The notes beneath the pieces were generated by a model. That model searched no databases. It had not been told where the DNA came from and was given only the letters and a program-made list of their open reading frames with translations. The translations under genes were made by a program, and so were the position numbers. This document shows, piece by piece, positions 1 to 9,226 of a stretch of DNA of 64,000 bases. The DNA comes from AP-15 sp963814865 (GTDB lineage: Bacteria; Pseudomonadota; Alphaproteobacteria; ATCC43930; CGMCC-115725): NCBI GenBank assembly GCA_963814865.1, contig CAWFEN010000009.1:186001-250000 (forward strand). The letters run 5' to 3'. Position 1 is the stretch's first letter. Every line of letters starts with the position of its first letter.

Positions 1-1613
1 TTATTTATCCAGCCAGACCGTCGCCAGATCCTGATTGATGAAATGGCTGGGGCTGATCTTCCAGCCCTTCACATACGACCGGTAGGGAACGATCCGGTAC
101 CACCACACCACCCAGATCTCGTGCGCCTCGGTATCGACCACGTGTTTCTCGAACTCGCGCATCAGGGCGCGCTGCCTGGCGAAATCGGTCTCGCGCAGCA
201 TCCTGTTGTAGAGCTCGACCTCCGGCGGGTCTTGGTAATTGGCGTAATTCGCGGAATAGACCGAGCTCGGCAGGTAGGGCTGGACGTCGAGCAGCGGGTT
301 CGGCACGCCGTGGCAATCGGCTTGCAGCACGACGTCGAAATCCTCGCGCCGCATCGCATCGATCCACGGACCGGTCGGCATCACGCGCTGGGTCGCATGG
401 AGCCCGACCTTGCTCCATTCGTCGACGAGCCAGGTGCCGACATATTTGTAGGGCTGGTCGACGTTGCGGTTCAGGAGCTCGAAGCTGAGCCCTTCGGCCC
501 CGGCCTCCTTCAAGAGGCGCTTCGCCTCGGCCCGCGATTTGTCGATGTCGGGCCAGAACCCGGCGACCTGCTCGAGCTCCTGCCGGGTCGCCGCCAACGG
601 CGAGCCCGGAAAGACGATGCCGCCGACGGTGCGCACATCGGCGATCTTGGCGAGCGCCGGCGCGCCGTGCCAGCGATCGACCGCGAGGGTCAGCGCGCGG
701 CGTACCCGGGCGTCGTCGAACGGCTTCTTCTTGTGGTTGGGGGTGATCAGGCTGCCGCAGTTCCAGTCGCTTTCCTGCACCGCGAGCTTGTCGCCGAGGG
801 CGTTCTTCAGCTCGTCGCGCGCCGCCGGCGGCAGACCGCGGAACTCGATCGAAGCGCGGTCGCTGCGGATTGCCGCGACCCGGACGGCCTGCTTATCCGC
901 ATAGATGCCGGTGAAGCCATCGAGGTAAGGCAGCCCCTTGTGATAGTAGTCGGGATTGCGCACACCCGTGATCGACTGGCCGGTCTGATATCCCGTGAAC
1001 CTGAAGGGGCCCGAGCCCAGGACGTTCTTCTCGTACCAGCGGGGGTCCTTATCGAGAATTTCCTTTTTGTAGATGAAGGTGAACGGATCGGCGAGCGCCG
1101 GCAGAAACGCGCTGGTGGCGAATTTCAGATGGAATACCACGGTCGAGGGGTCGGGCGCGGCGACCGTGTCGACCATCTCGTACCAGCTCTCGCGCGGGCT
1201 CAGGACGCCTTTGGGCGGGTGGATGATCTCGTTCCAGCTCGCCGCCACATCGGCGGCGGTCAAGGGCGAGCCGTCGGCAAACTTGACGCCGCTGCGGATC
1301 TTGAAGCGTAGGTCCGGCCGCCATCGGTCGGCTGCGGCAGCACCGTGCACAGATCGCAGACGAAATCGGTCGTCGAGGACGGGTTTTCCGGGTTGATCCG
1401 GATCAGCACGCTGTAGAAGGGCGCGACCGAATGCAGGGTCGCATAAGTGCCCTCGCGATGGCCGTCGAGGCTCGGCGGCGCGTCGGCCGGGATCATGTAG
1501 GTCAGGATGCCGCCGCGCTTCGGCATTTCCTCGTCGCCGGCGGGTGCGGCCATGGCCGCCGTGGCGAGGACAGCGCCAAAACCTGCCGCCAGCAGCCCCT
1601 CTGCGAGCCTCAT
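1..1613 (-). CDS. ABC transporter substrate-binding protein (family 5, peptide/solute type), frameshifted
   Basis: Periplasmic binding protein of the DppA/OppA type, delivering peptides or similar solutes to an ABC permease. The start at 1613 gives a clear signal peptide (MRLAEGLLAAGFGAVLATA, then AMAAPA). The body contains FKIRSGVKFADGSPLTAADV and later DDARVRRALTLAVDR, both typical of the family. The signal-peptide frame and the body frame differ. One extra base near 1307 would join them (reading TYRFKIRSG), so this is a single-base frameshift at a probable CC run. The stop is TAA at 1-3, so the C-terminus is complete. The ATPase gene lies directly upstream, and permease genes are presumably outside the window. 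Confidence 0.85.
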
Positions 1614-1634
1614 CGTTTCCTCCGGCTATGGGGT

Positions 1635-2666
1635 TTATTCGGGCGCCGGCACAGCCGCCAGATCCCGTGGCCGCGGCGCTGCAGCGGCGGCGATCTCGGC
1701 GCTGCGGAAGCACGCCGCGAGATGCAGCGCCGCGCCCGCCGGCTCCAGCATCGGGCGCCGCACGGCGCAGACATCGACGGCAAAGCGGCAGCGGGGCCGG
1801 AACGCGCAGCCGGCGTCGAGCCGGGTGAGGTCGGGCGGCTGGCCCTCGACCGGGTCGAGCCGCGCCTGGCGCGGCAGATCGAGCCGCGGCACCGAGCGCA
1901 GCAGCGCCATCGTGTAAGGGTGCCGCGGATCGTGGTAGATCGCGGCCGCCGGACCGCTCTCGACGATGCGGCCGGCATACATGACGTTGACGCGGTTGGC
2001 GTAGCGCGCCACCACCCCGAGATTGTGGGTGATGATGACCAGGGCCACCTCGAGCCGGCGCGTCAGCTCCTTCATCAGTTCGAGGATCTGGGCCTGGATG
2101 GTCACGTCGAGCGCCGTCGTCGGCTCATCGGCGATGATCAGCCGGGGATCGCAGGCCAGCGCGATCGCGATCATGACCCGCTGCCGCATGCCGCCCGAAA
2201 GCTGGTGCGGGTACTGTTTGAGCCGGCGGATCGGATCGGCGATGCCGACCAGCCCCAGCACCTCGACGGCACGCTTTTGGGCGGCGGCGCGGTCCGCCCC
2301 GCGGTGCTGCTCGAGCGTTTCGGTGATCTGCCGGCCGATTGTCAGCACCGGGTTCAGCGAGGTCATCGGCTCCTGGAAGATCATGCCGATATCGCTGCCG
2401 CGCACCTGGCGCATCGCCTCGTTCGAAAGCCGCAGCAGGTCGCGCCCGGCGAACAGGATCTGGCCTTGCGTGACCCGCCCGGGCGGGTCCGGGATCAGGC
2501 GCAGCAGCGACAGCGCTCCGACGGTCTTGCCCGACCCGCTTTCGCCGACGATCGCCACCGTCTCGCCGCGCTCCACCGTGTACGAGATGCCATCGACCGC
2601 GGGCACGATGCCCGCGCCGGTGCGAAACTCGGTGTGCAGATTCCTGACTTCGAGGAGTGCCGGCAA
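1635..2666 (-). CDS. ABC transporter ATP-binding protein, OppD/DppD type
   Basis: ATPase subunit powering an oligopeptide-type importer on the cytoplasmic face of the inner membrane. The protein is 343 aa. It shows Walker A GESGSGKT (residues 41-48), Q-loop Q98, signature LSGGMRQR (156-163) and Walker B LIIADEP (176-182). The Cys-containing C-terminal oligopeptide-ABC segment (CAFRPRCRFAVDVC) is also present. It ends 21 bp before the start of the binding-protein gene on the same strand, so the two are probably cotranscribed. Specificity cannot be told from the ATPase. A partner OppF-type ATPase is not seen upstream. Confidence 0.93.
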   Translation of the reverse strand: MPALLEVRNLHTEFRTGAGIVPAVDGISYTVERGETVAIVGESGSGKTVGALSLLRLIPDPPGRVTQGQILFAGRDLLRLSNEAMRQVRGSDIGMIFQEPMTSLNPVLTIGRQITETLEQHRGADRAAAQKRAVEVLGLVGIADPIRRLKQYPHQLSGGMRQRVMIAIALACDPRLIIADEPTTALDVTIQAQILELMKELTRRLEVALVIITHNLGVVARYANRVNVMYAGRIVESGPAAAIYHDPRHPYTMALLRSVPRLDLPRQARLDPVEGQPPDLTRLDAGCAFRPRCRFAVDVCAVRRPMLEPAGAALHLAACFRSAEIAAAAAPRPRDLAAVPAPE

Positions 2667-2893
2667 GGCGCTCGCTCCCTTCCTCCCGTTGACGCGGCGG
2701 AACTCGTCTTCTTGCTCGGCTGCTGACCCGTGGTAGCGGGCGCAACCGCGGCTGTCAACCGCGGCAGCCGAGCCATCCGTGGCCGGATCGACTGTTCCGT
2801 GGTAGGTTAACTATATCTGCCGTCAGATTATCGAAAGAAACAGCTCGTTACATACGCCTTGCCGCGGCGATCGGGCCCGGCGGCGGCCATGCT
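2667..2893. other. Intergenic region with no recognised gene
   Basis: This stretch separates the minus-strand ABC operon from plus-strand genes. I see no RNA gene or convincing protein. The upstream signals of the ABC ATPase gene must lie here, but no promoter stands out by eye. Confidence 0.4.
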
Positions 2894-3162
2894 CTGCCCT
2901 CGTCCCGACCCTCGAAGGCGCCGGCCCCTTTACCGTGTTCGCGCCGACCAATGAGGCGTTCGCAGCCTTACCGCCCGGCACGGTCGATACCTTGCTGAAG
3001 CCCGAGAACAAGGACGAGCTGACCAGGATCCTGACCTACCACGTCGTCCCCGGCCGCTACGATGCGCAAACCCTGGAGCACGATGTGCAGACCGCTCCGG
3101 GCGGCAAGGTCTCGCTGAAGACCGCGGAAGGAGAGCTGCTGGCGACGAGCGGCCTGCCGCGA
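2894..3162 (+). pseudogene. Fasciclin (FAS1) domain remnant
   Basis: The reading frame gives LVPTLEGAGPFTVFAPTNEA, then FAALPPGTVDTLL and ILTYHVVPGRYDA. These are the H1/H2 core motifs of a secreted FAS1 adhesion domain. The normal N-terminal signal peptide and first helices are missing: the frame breaks up before about 2894. The C-terminal end of the domain is also lost, since the frame runs into unrelated sequence around 3162. About 90 of the usual 130-140 domain residues remain. It is best read as a truncated remnant just upstream of the GST gene. Confidence 0.75.
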
Positions 3163-3220
3163 TCCCCTGGTCTTGCGCTATGCTGGGCGGGCGTGGTCAA
3201 GCGGGCGGAGGAATCGGTCG

Positions 3221-3847
3221 ATGGCACTCACGATTTACGGCGTTGCGCGTTCGCGCGCCTACCGCACCCTGTGGATGGCGGCCGAGCTCGGGCTCGCCTA
3301 CGAGCATGTGAAGGTCGATTTTGCCGATAACGGCACGCGCCGGCCGGATTACCTGGCGATCAACCCGAACGGGCATGTTCCGGCGATCGACGATGACGGG
3401 TTCAAGCTCTGGGAGTCGATGGCGATCAACCTCTACCTCGCCAAGAAACACGGCAGCGGCACCGGCGGCCTCTATCCGCAGCGCCTCGAGGACGAGGCGC
3501 GGGCCTGGCAGTGGAGCTTTTGGGGGATGACCGAAATCGAGCGCTCGGCATTGGCCGCGTTGTTGAACCGGATCGGTCCCGAAGCGGAGCGCGATGCCGC
3601 GGCGGCCGACGAAGCCGAGCGCACGCTCGCCGCCCCGCTCGCAATCCTCGACCGCGCCGTTGCGGCGACGCCCTACCTGCTGGGCGACCATTTCACCGTC
3701 GCCGACCTCAATGTCGCCAGCATCCTTTCCTGGGCGCGCCAGGCAAGGGTCGGTTTTGCCGCTTTTCCCAAAGCCGAAGCCTGGCTCAAGGCGTGCCACG
3801 ACCGGCCGGCGGCGCAGGCGGCACGGCAGCTGCAGCGGGAGGGATGA
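3221..3847 (+). CDS. Glutathione S-transferase family protein
   Basis: Cytosolic GST of 208 aa, near the family norm. The N-terminal thioredoxin-like domain starts MALTIYGVARSRAYRTLW. It contains the cis-Pro loop region NPNGHVPAIDDD and the gamma-glutamyl-binding segment LWESMAINLYLAKK. The all-alpha C-terminal domain includes YLLGDHFTVADLNVAS, the usual N-capping/hydrophobic-staple region. The start at 3221 is chosen because the upstream in-frame residues are not family-like. It ends 3 bp before the lactonase-like gene, so the two are probably an operon. The substrate is unknown. Confidence 0.9.
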   Translation: MALTIYGVARSRAYRTLWMAAELGLAYEHVKVDFADNGTRRPDYLAINPNGHVPAIDDDGFKLWESMAINLYLAKKHGSGTGGLYPQRLEDEARAWQWSFWGMTEIERSALAALLNRIGPEAERDAAAADEAERTLAAPLAILDRAVAATPYLLGDHFTVADLNVASILSWARQARVGFAAFPKAEAWLKACHDRPAAQAARQLQREG

Positions 3848-3850
3848 GCC

Positions 3851-4894
3851 ATGGCCGAAGCTCCGGCAACGGTCGTCTACGTCTCGAACGCCGGCAGCAA
3901 GGCGGTGTTCGTCTTCGCGATGGACCGCGACAGCGGCGAGCTGACGCCGATCGAGCAAGCCGCGGTTCCCGGCACCGACAAACCCTCGCCGACCAGCATC
4001 CCGATGGCGGTCAGCCCCGACCGCCGCTTTCTCTATGCCGCGCTGCGCAGCGCGGCCTATCCGGTGTCGAGCTTTGCCATCGACGGCACGACCGGCCGGC
4101 TGACCTATCTCGCCAGCGCGCCGCTGCCGGACAGCATGGCCTATATCGTCACCGACCGCAGCGGACGGTTTCTGCTGAGCGCGTCCTATCCGGGAGCGAA
4201 GCTGGCAATCAACCCGATCGATGCGCAGGGCCGGGTCGGCGGGCAGCCGACCCAGCTGCTGGCGACCGAGCCCAAGGCCCATTGCGTCGTTGTCGATGCG
4301 TCGAACCGCTATGTCTACTGCACCAATCTCGGCGGCGACATCATCATGCAGATGCGGTTCGACGCCGCTTCCGGCACGGTCTCGCCGAGCACGCCCGCCG
4401 CGATCGCCACCAAGGCGAATGCCGGGCCGCGCCATCTGGCGTTCCACCCCGACGGGCATTTTCTCTATCTGTTGAACGAAACCGACGCGACGGTCGGCGC
4501 CTATGCCGTCGATCCGGCCACCGGCACGCTCGCCGAGTTGCAGACGCTGGCGAGCCTGCCGCCGGATTTCACCGGCAAGCCGTCGGCGGCCGATCTGCAT
4601 GCCACGCCGGACGGCCGTTTTCTGTACGCCAGCGAGCGGGCGACCAGCACCTTGACCGGGTTCCGCATCGATCCGGCGCGGGGGACCTTGTCGCGGATCG
4701 GCCGCTGGCCCACCGAGACGACGCCGCGCGGCTTTGCCATCGACCCGCGCGGGCGGTTTCTGCTCGCCGCCGGGCTCGGCTCGAACGCGATGACGGTCCA
4801 CGCGATCGACCCGAAAAGCGGCGCGCTCGCGGCGCTGCAGCAATATCGGCTCGGCGAGATGCCGAACTGGGTCGAAATCGTCGATCTGACCTGA
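3851..4894 (+). CDS. Lactonase family protein (7-bladed beta-propeller, YbhE/Pgl-like)
   Basis: This 347-aa protein matches the beta-propeller 6-phosphogluconolactonase/lactonase family in length and repeat pattern. Recurrent blade motifs include VYVSNAGSKAVFVFAMD, MAVSPDRRFLYAAL, HLAFHPDGHFLYLLNE and FAIDPRGRFLLAAG. Members hydrolyse sugar lactones or related cyclic esters; the exact substrate cannot be fixed here. No signal peptide is visible, so it is probably cytoplasmic. It sits 3 bp after the GST and about 120 bp before a serine hydrolase on the same strand. Confidence 0.88.
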   Translation: MAEAPATVVYVSNAGSKAVFVFAMDRDSGELTPIEQAAVPGTDKPSPTSIPMAVSPDRRFLYAALRSAAYPVSSFAIDGTTGRLTYLASAPLPDSMAYIVTDRSGRFLLSASYPGAKLAINPIDAQGRVGGQPTQLLATEPKAHCVVVDASNRYVYCTNLGGDIIMQMRFDAASGTVSPSTPAAIATKANAGPRHLAFHPDGHFLYLLNETDATVGAYAVDPATGTLAELQTLASLPPDFTGKPSAADLHATPDGRFLYASERATSTLTGFRIDPARGTLSRIGRWPTETTPRGFAIDPRGRFLLAAGLGSNAMTVHAIDPKSGALAALQQYRLGEMPNWVEIVDLT

Positions 4895-5016
4895 GCCTGC
4901 AGAGCGAGGACATAGCGCTTTTCGCGATCGGCGCGGCCGGCGCGATCCCCGGCTTCGCCTTGCGGCCGGCAGCGAGAACGGGCACGCTGATGCACCTGCC
5001 ACAGGGGGAAGGTGAC

Positions 5017-6492
5017 ATGGACGACCAACCCGCGGCATTGATCCTGCCGATCGAGCCGACCTTCGACCGCACGCCGCAGCCTTTCGGCGACGGCCCGCCG
5101 GACCCCTTCGTGTGCGACGCCTCGGCGCGGGCATTGCGCCAGCGCACGGTGAATTTCGCCGCCAAGCGCATGGTCGACATGCTCTACGTCAGCGGCCTCG
5201 ACCGTGCGACGGCCGACCGCCATTTCCGCTGGCGCCCGGCCGCCGCTCCGGGGAATCTCGGTTCGCGCCCGGCGGAGGGCGATCCGGCGCCGCTGGTCGC
5301 CGCGCATCGCGCCGGGCGGATCGCGATCGAGACCGACGACGCCGATCGCCGGGTCAAGGTCGCGTGGACCGACCCCGGCTTTGGTGACCCGATCGCCGGC
5401 ACGGCGATCGCGCGGCCGGGTTACGGCGGCATCCTGCTCGGCGGGCATGCCGTCCCGTTGTTCGATCCGCAGCCGATCATGCGCGAGCTGCCCGATGCCG
5501 GGCGCCCCTGGCCGCTGGGCGCGGCGGTCGAAACCCCGCCATCGGCGCCCGCCGCCCTGGCCGACGCCCTGGACAAGTTCTTCGCCCATTCCGCCGGCGC
5601 CTACGGCATCCTGATCGCCACGCCGGATCGCGTCCTCTGCGAGCGCTACAGCGCCTTTGGCCAGCCGGGCCGGGTGACGCCGAGCTGGTCGATGACCAAG
5701 GCGATCACCTGCACCCTGATCGGCCGCCTGGTGCACGAGGGCTGGCTCGCCTCGGTCTACGACCCGGCGCCGGCGCCGCTGTGGCGCGATCCGCGCGCGA
5801 TCCATCGGCTGATCACCGTGGATCATCTGCTGCGCATGCGCTCGGGGCTGGGGTTTCCGGCGCGCCACGAAGACGGCCATGTCACGCTCGGCTTCGAGAA
5901 CAGCTCGGTCTATCAGGACGCGATCGACGCCTTCGCGGCGGCGCAGCGCTCGATCGTCGCCACGCTCCCCGGCTCGGTGTTCCGCTATATCAACGCCGGC
6001 CCCAATGTGCTGGGCGCGGTCATCCGCGACCAGATTGCGCGCCGCGGCCTGCCCTATCACCAGACGGTCTACCGGCTGCTCGCCGACCGGCTCGGCATGG
6101 CGAGCTATCAGCATTCGGCCGATATTGCCGGCAATCTGATCGCCTCCGGCGCCGGCTTTGCCACCTTGCGCGACTATGCCAAGCTCGGGGTGCTCTATCT
6201 GCAGGACGGCCTGTGGGACGGCGAGCGCCTGCTGCCGCGGGGCTGGGCCGATTATGCGCTGACCCCGACCCACACCGGCACCAGCTATGCGGCGTGCTTC
6301 CGCGCCAATACCGACCGGCTGTTCCCGGATCTGCCGCCGGAGACCGCCTGGGCGTCGGGCGCATCGGACCAGCGCATCTTCATCCTGCGCCGCCACCGCC
6401 TGACCGTCGCGGTCAGCAACGAAACCGACCATGCGATGGACCTCGCGGCGTTGAACCGCGTCATCGCCACCGCCGTCGCCACCTTGACCTGA
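5017..6492 (+). CDS. Serine hydrolase, beta-lactamase/class C family
   Basis: A 491-aa enzyme of the penicillin-binding-protein-like serine hydrolase clan. The catalytic SxxK motif appears as SWSMTKAIT and the YxN motif as YINAG. Members include esterases, peptidases and 6-aminohexanoate-dimer hydrolases, so the substrate is open. The open frame continues far upstream, but ATG 5017 follows a good Shine-Dalgarno (AGGGGGAAGG), which decides the start. ATG 4990 is the alternative. No clear signal peptide is seen, so a cytoplasmic esterase-like role is more likely than cell-wall work. An aldolase gene follows 12 bp downstream. Confidence 0.87.
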   Translation: MDDQPAALILPIEPTFDRTPQPFGDGPPDPFVCDASARALRQRTVNFAAKRMVDMLYVSGLDRATADRHFRWRPAAAPGNLGSRPAEGDPAPLVAAHRAGRIAIETDDADRRVKVAWTDPGFGDPIAGTAIARPGYGGILLGGHAVPLFDPQPIMRELPDAGRPWPLGAAVETPPSAPAALADALDKFFAHSAGAYGILIATPDRVLCERYSAFGQPGRVTPSWSMTKAITCTLIGRLVHEGWLASVYDPAPAPLWRDPRAIHRLITVDHLLRMRSGLGFPARHEDGHVTLGFENSSVYQDAIDAFAAAQRSIVATLPGSVFRYINAGPNVLGAVIRDQIARRGLPYHQTVYRLLADRLGMASYQHSADIAGNLIASGAGFATLRDYAKLGVLYLQDGLWDGERLLPRGWADYALTPTHTGTSYAACFRANTDRLFPDLPPETAWASGASDQRIFILRRHRLTVAVSNETDHAMDLAALNRVIATAVATLT

Positions 6493-6504
6493 GGGAGAAG
6501 GCCG

Positions 6505-7302
6505 ATGCCCGCCGCCATCCGCAACGTCGCTCGCGAAAAGCTCGAGCAAGGCCAGCTGGCGCTCGGCGTCGGGGTGCGCATGACGCGCAGCGTCGAGATC
6601 GCCAAGGCGATGGCGGTGGCCGGGTTCGACTGGCTGTTTCTCGACATGGAGCACGGCGTCATGTCGCTCGAAGCCTGCGCGCAGATCTCGACCGCGGCGC
6701 TCGACGCCGGCATCGCGCCGATCGCACGGGTGCCGAACGGCGAATACGCGATCGCCACGCGCGCCTTGGACAATGGCGCGCTCGGCATCGTCATGCCGCA
6801 TGTCGATACCGCGGCCGAGGCGCGCGAGGTCGTCGACCGGCTCAAATATCCGCCCGTCGGCCACCGCTCGATGGGCGGCATCGGGCCGCATTACGGGCTG
6901 CGCTCGGCCAGCTCGGGCGAGGCGGCATCGGCGCTCAACGCGGCCAACCTGACGATCGTCATGCTGGAGACGCCGACCGCGATCGCCAATGCCGAGGAGA
7001 TCGCCGCGGTGCCGGGGGTGGACGTGCTGCTGATCGGCACCAACGATCTGTGCGCCGAGATCGGCATCCACGGCGATTTCGGCAATCAGCGCGTCGCCGA
7101 TGCCTATCGGGCGATGATCGCGGCCGCACGCAAGCACGGCAAATTCCCGGGAATGGCCGGGATCTACAGCGAGACGATCATGCCGCGCTATATCGAGATG
7201 GGCGCGCGTTTCGTCCTCGGCGGCCAGGACGGGGCGTTCATGGCGGCCGGCGCGGCGCAGCGGACGGGGTTCCTGAGGAAGCTCCCCACGGCGGCGCGAT
7301 AA
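6505..7302 (+). CDS. HpcH/HpaI aldolase/citrate lyase family protein
   Basis: A 265-aa class II pyruvate-type aldolase that cleaves or forms 4-hydroxy-2-oxo acids using a divalent metal. Family motifs are GFDWLFLDMEHGVMS near the N-terminus, MPHVDTAAEAREVVDRLKYP in the middle, and the loop LLIGTNDLCAEIGIHGDF. Length and layout match HpcH/HpaI rather than citrate lyase beta. It starts just after the serine hydrolase and probably shares its transcript. The physiological substrate is not evident. Confidence 0.9.
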   Translation: MPAAIRNVAREKLEQGQLALGVGVRMTRSVEIAKAMAVAGFDWLFLDMEHGVMSLEACAQISTAALDAGIAPIARVPNGEYAIATRALDNGALGIVMPHVDTAAEAREVVDRLKYPPVGHRSMGGIGPHYGLRSASSGEAASALNAANLTIVMLETPTAIANAEEIAAVPGVDVLLIGTNDLCAEIGIHGDFGNQRVADAYRAMIAAARKHGKFPGMAGIYSETIMPRYIEMGARFVLGGQDGAFMAAGAAQRTGFLRKLPTAAR

Positions 7303-7306
7303 AGGG

Positions 7307-8246
7307 CTAGGCCGGGCGGCCGAGCAATGCCATCAGCTCGCGCCACTCGCGGCCGGAGAGCCCGCTTTCCTCGGGCGTGACCGTCTCGCCGGCAAGCAGG
7401 CGGCGGATCACGGCGAGGCCCTTCGCCGAGATCGTCGCCGCGTCCATCCGGTATTCGAGAAAGGCCGCATAGGTCAGCGGCACCCAGCGCTTCAGGATAT
7501 CGAGCATCACCTCGGCATAGGCGCGGATCTCGTATTGCGCATGCGCATCGGCGCGCAGCGACAGAAAATGCATCAGATTGTGCAGATCGATCTTCCAGTA
7601 CCATTGGGTATAGAAATTCAGCGACAGGTTCATCCGGGCGAGCTCGCGCGCCAGGCCGGGCCGCGCCGGATCGATCGGTGCGCCCGTGAGCGTCCTCGTT
7701 CAACAGCTCGGTATAGCCGGCATAGACGCGCTCGGCGTCGGCGCGCAGCAAGGCGAGGACGCGCTGCGCCGCGTCCGGTTCGAGCACCTCATCCCGCCCC
7801 TGGCGGTTGGTCGTCGCCTGCGCCGCCAGGTGCTCGGGTGCCGGCAGGTAGAATTCGTTGTCGAGGACCGAGTAGCGCGCCGAATATTCGTTGACGTTGG
7901 CGGTGCGGTGCCGGATCCATTGCCGGGCAACGAAGATCGGCAGTTTGACGTGATACTTGATCTCGCACATCTCGAACGGCGTCGTATGGCGATGCCGCAT
8001 CAGATAGTTGATCAGCCCCTGATCCTCGCTGACCCGCCGAGTGCCGCGGCCATACGAAACCCGCGCCGCCTGCACGACCGCCGCATCGTCGCCCATATAG
8101 TCGATGACGCGGACAAAGCCGTGATCGAGCACCGGGATCGGCTCGTAAAGGATTTCCTCCAGCGCCGGCACCGTTACCCGTCGCGTCGGCCGGGCTTCAA
8201 TACGCTGGGCGGCGATCTCGTCCTGTCGCTCGGGGGTGAGCCGCAT
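7307..8246 (-). CDS. thyX: Flavin-dependent thymidylate synthase ThyX, frameshifted
   Basis: Makes dTMP from dUMP using methylene-tetrahydrofolate, NADPH and FAD. The N-terminal part carries the ThyX signature RHRTANVNEYS (RHRx7S, residues 112-122). The C-terminal part, in another frame, reads NFYTQWYWKIDLHNLMHFLS and DAHAQYEIRAYAE, which is diagnostic. Removing one G from the GGG run near 7684 joins them as ELLNEDAHGAPIDPARPG, so the gene is interrupted by one single-base frameshift. The start at 8246 has an upstream GAGGAGAAG. It faces away from the tmRNA gene. Confidence 0.9.
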
Positions 8247-8304
8247 CTCTTCTCCTCGGCGAAACGCGCGGGATTGCGCTGCCGCGGCCTGCATCCTATA
8301 TCTG

Positions 8305-8575
8305 CGCTGTCGGGCAACCGACTATGGCGATACACGGCTTGTGGAATAAGCGTTGCGGACCCGGGGGCGGTACCCGGCGCCTCCACCAACTCCGCCGCCG
8401 GCGACCTGCCGGGGGCGATCCGAGGGGGCGAAACAGGCTCGACGCGCGTGGTAAAGGCAAGATCCGTCGCCCGGCATGATACCACCGTTATCGGGTCACA
8501 ACCTAACTGCGAACGACAACTTCGCAACAGAGGCGCTCGCGGCCTAACCCTTAGCGGGGTAAAAGCCTAGAGCAA
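8305..8575 (+). ncRNA. ssrA: Transfer-messenger RNA, circularly permuted two-piece type
   Basis: Rescues stalled ribosomes and tags nascent proteins. The acceptor piece comes first: T-arm CCGGG-GGCGGTA-CCCGG, then CGCCTCCACCA ending at 8388. After a short spacer the coding piece starts with GGGGGCG at 8424-8430, which pairs over 7 bp with CGCCTCC to rebuild the acceptor stem. GAAACAGGCTCGACG follows. The tag frame at 8509-8547 reads ANDNFATEALAA then TAA. The permuted order is the known alphaproteobacterial arrangement. The outer ends given here are estimates. The next gene downstream is sspB. Confidence 0.93.
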
Positions 8576-8657
8576 TTCGCGGTTCGAGGGGCACCGGGCA
8601 ACAGAAGCCCCTCACTCGCCTTTGACCCACCCATTGCCAGCGAGCGAGCCGCCGGAG

Positions 8658-9128
8658 ATGGCCCAGGACCACTTCCAATACGACAAGATGGTCGAGACCG
8701 CGCTGCGCGGGGTGATGCGCGAAGCGCTGCGCCGCGCCGCTCGGGACGGCCTGCCCGGCGCGCATCATTTCTACATCGGCCTGCGCACCGGTGCGCCCGG
8801 CGTCGTCGTGCCCGATGGTCTGCTGGCGAAATTCCCCGACGAGATGACGATCGTCCTGCAGCACCAGTTTTGGGGGCTCGAAGCCGGAGAGGATGTCTTT
8901 TCCGTGACCCTGAGCTTTCAGGGCCGGCCCGAGCGGTTGACGATCCCGCTCGCGGCGGTGACGAGCTTTGCCGATCCCTCGGTCAATTTCGGGCTCCAGT
9001 TCGCCGTCCCGGCGGCACCTCCCGCGCCGCCGGCCGCACTGCCTGCGGCGCTTCCCGCCGCCGCAGCGGCCGCGCCGGAACGGCCGGCGGCCGAGATCGT
9101 GACCCTCGACAAGTTCCGCCGGCGCTAG
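8658..9128 (+). CDS. sspB: SspB family protein (ClpXP adaptor for ssrA-tagged proteins)
   Basis: SspB binds the ssrA tag and delivers tagged proteins to the ClpXP protease. The 156-aa product has the folded domain at residues 1-115 (GLPGAHHFYIGLRT, EMTIVLQHQFWGLE, DPSVNFGLQF). An Ala/Pro-rich flexible linker follows. The conserved C-terminal tail EIVTLDKFRRR is the likely ClpX-docking peptide. ATG 8658 is taken as the start; a TTG at 8622 is an in-frame alternative. Lying just downstream of tmRNA fits the function. Confidence 0.9.
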   Translation: MAQDHFQYDKMVETALRGVMREALRRAARDGLPGAHHFYIGLRTGAPGVVVPDGLLAKFPDEMTIVLQHQFWGLEAGEDVFSVTLSFQGRPERLTIPLAAVTSFADPSVNFGLQFAVPAAPPAPPAALPAALPAAAAAAPERPAAEIVTLDKFRRR

Positions 9129-9226
9129 CTTTGCGCCGGGGCCGCCCGCATGCGGCCGGAGCTTGCGGTGCCGGGCGGGTTGTGACAACCAGAAGGTCGA
9201 ACAACCTGTAACGGAGCATACCTGCG

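Noticed and set aside
2823..3011. Minus-strand short frame opposite the FAS1 remnant
   Set aside because: No family-like residues, and the plus-strand FAS1 motifs explain the sequence.
3511..6492. A single 993-codon plus-strand frame covering three gene positions
   Set aside because: Only the part from 5017 on is family-like (serine hydrolase). The earlier part is an antisense-free but out-of-frame shadow of the GST and lactonase genes.
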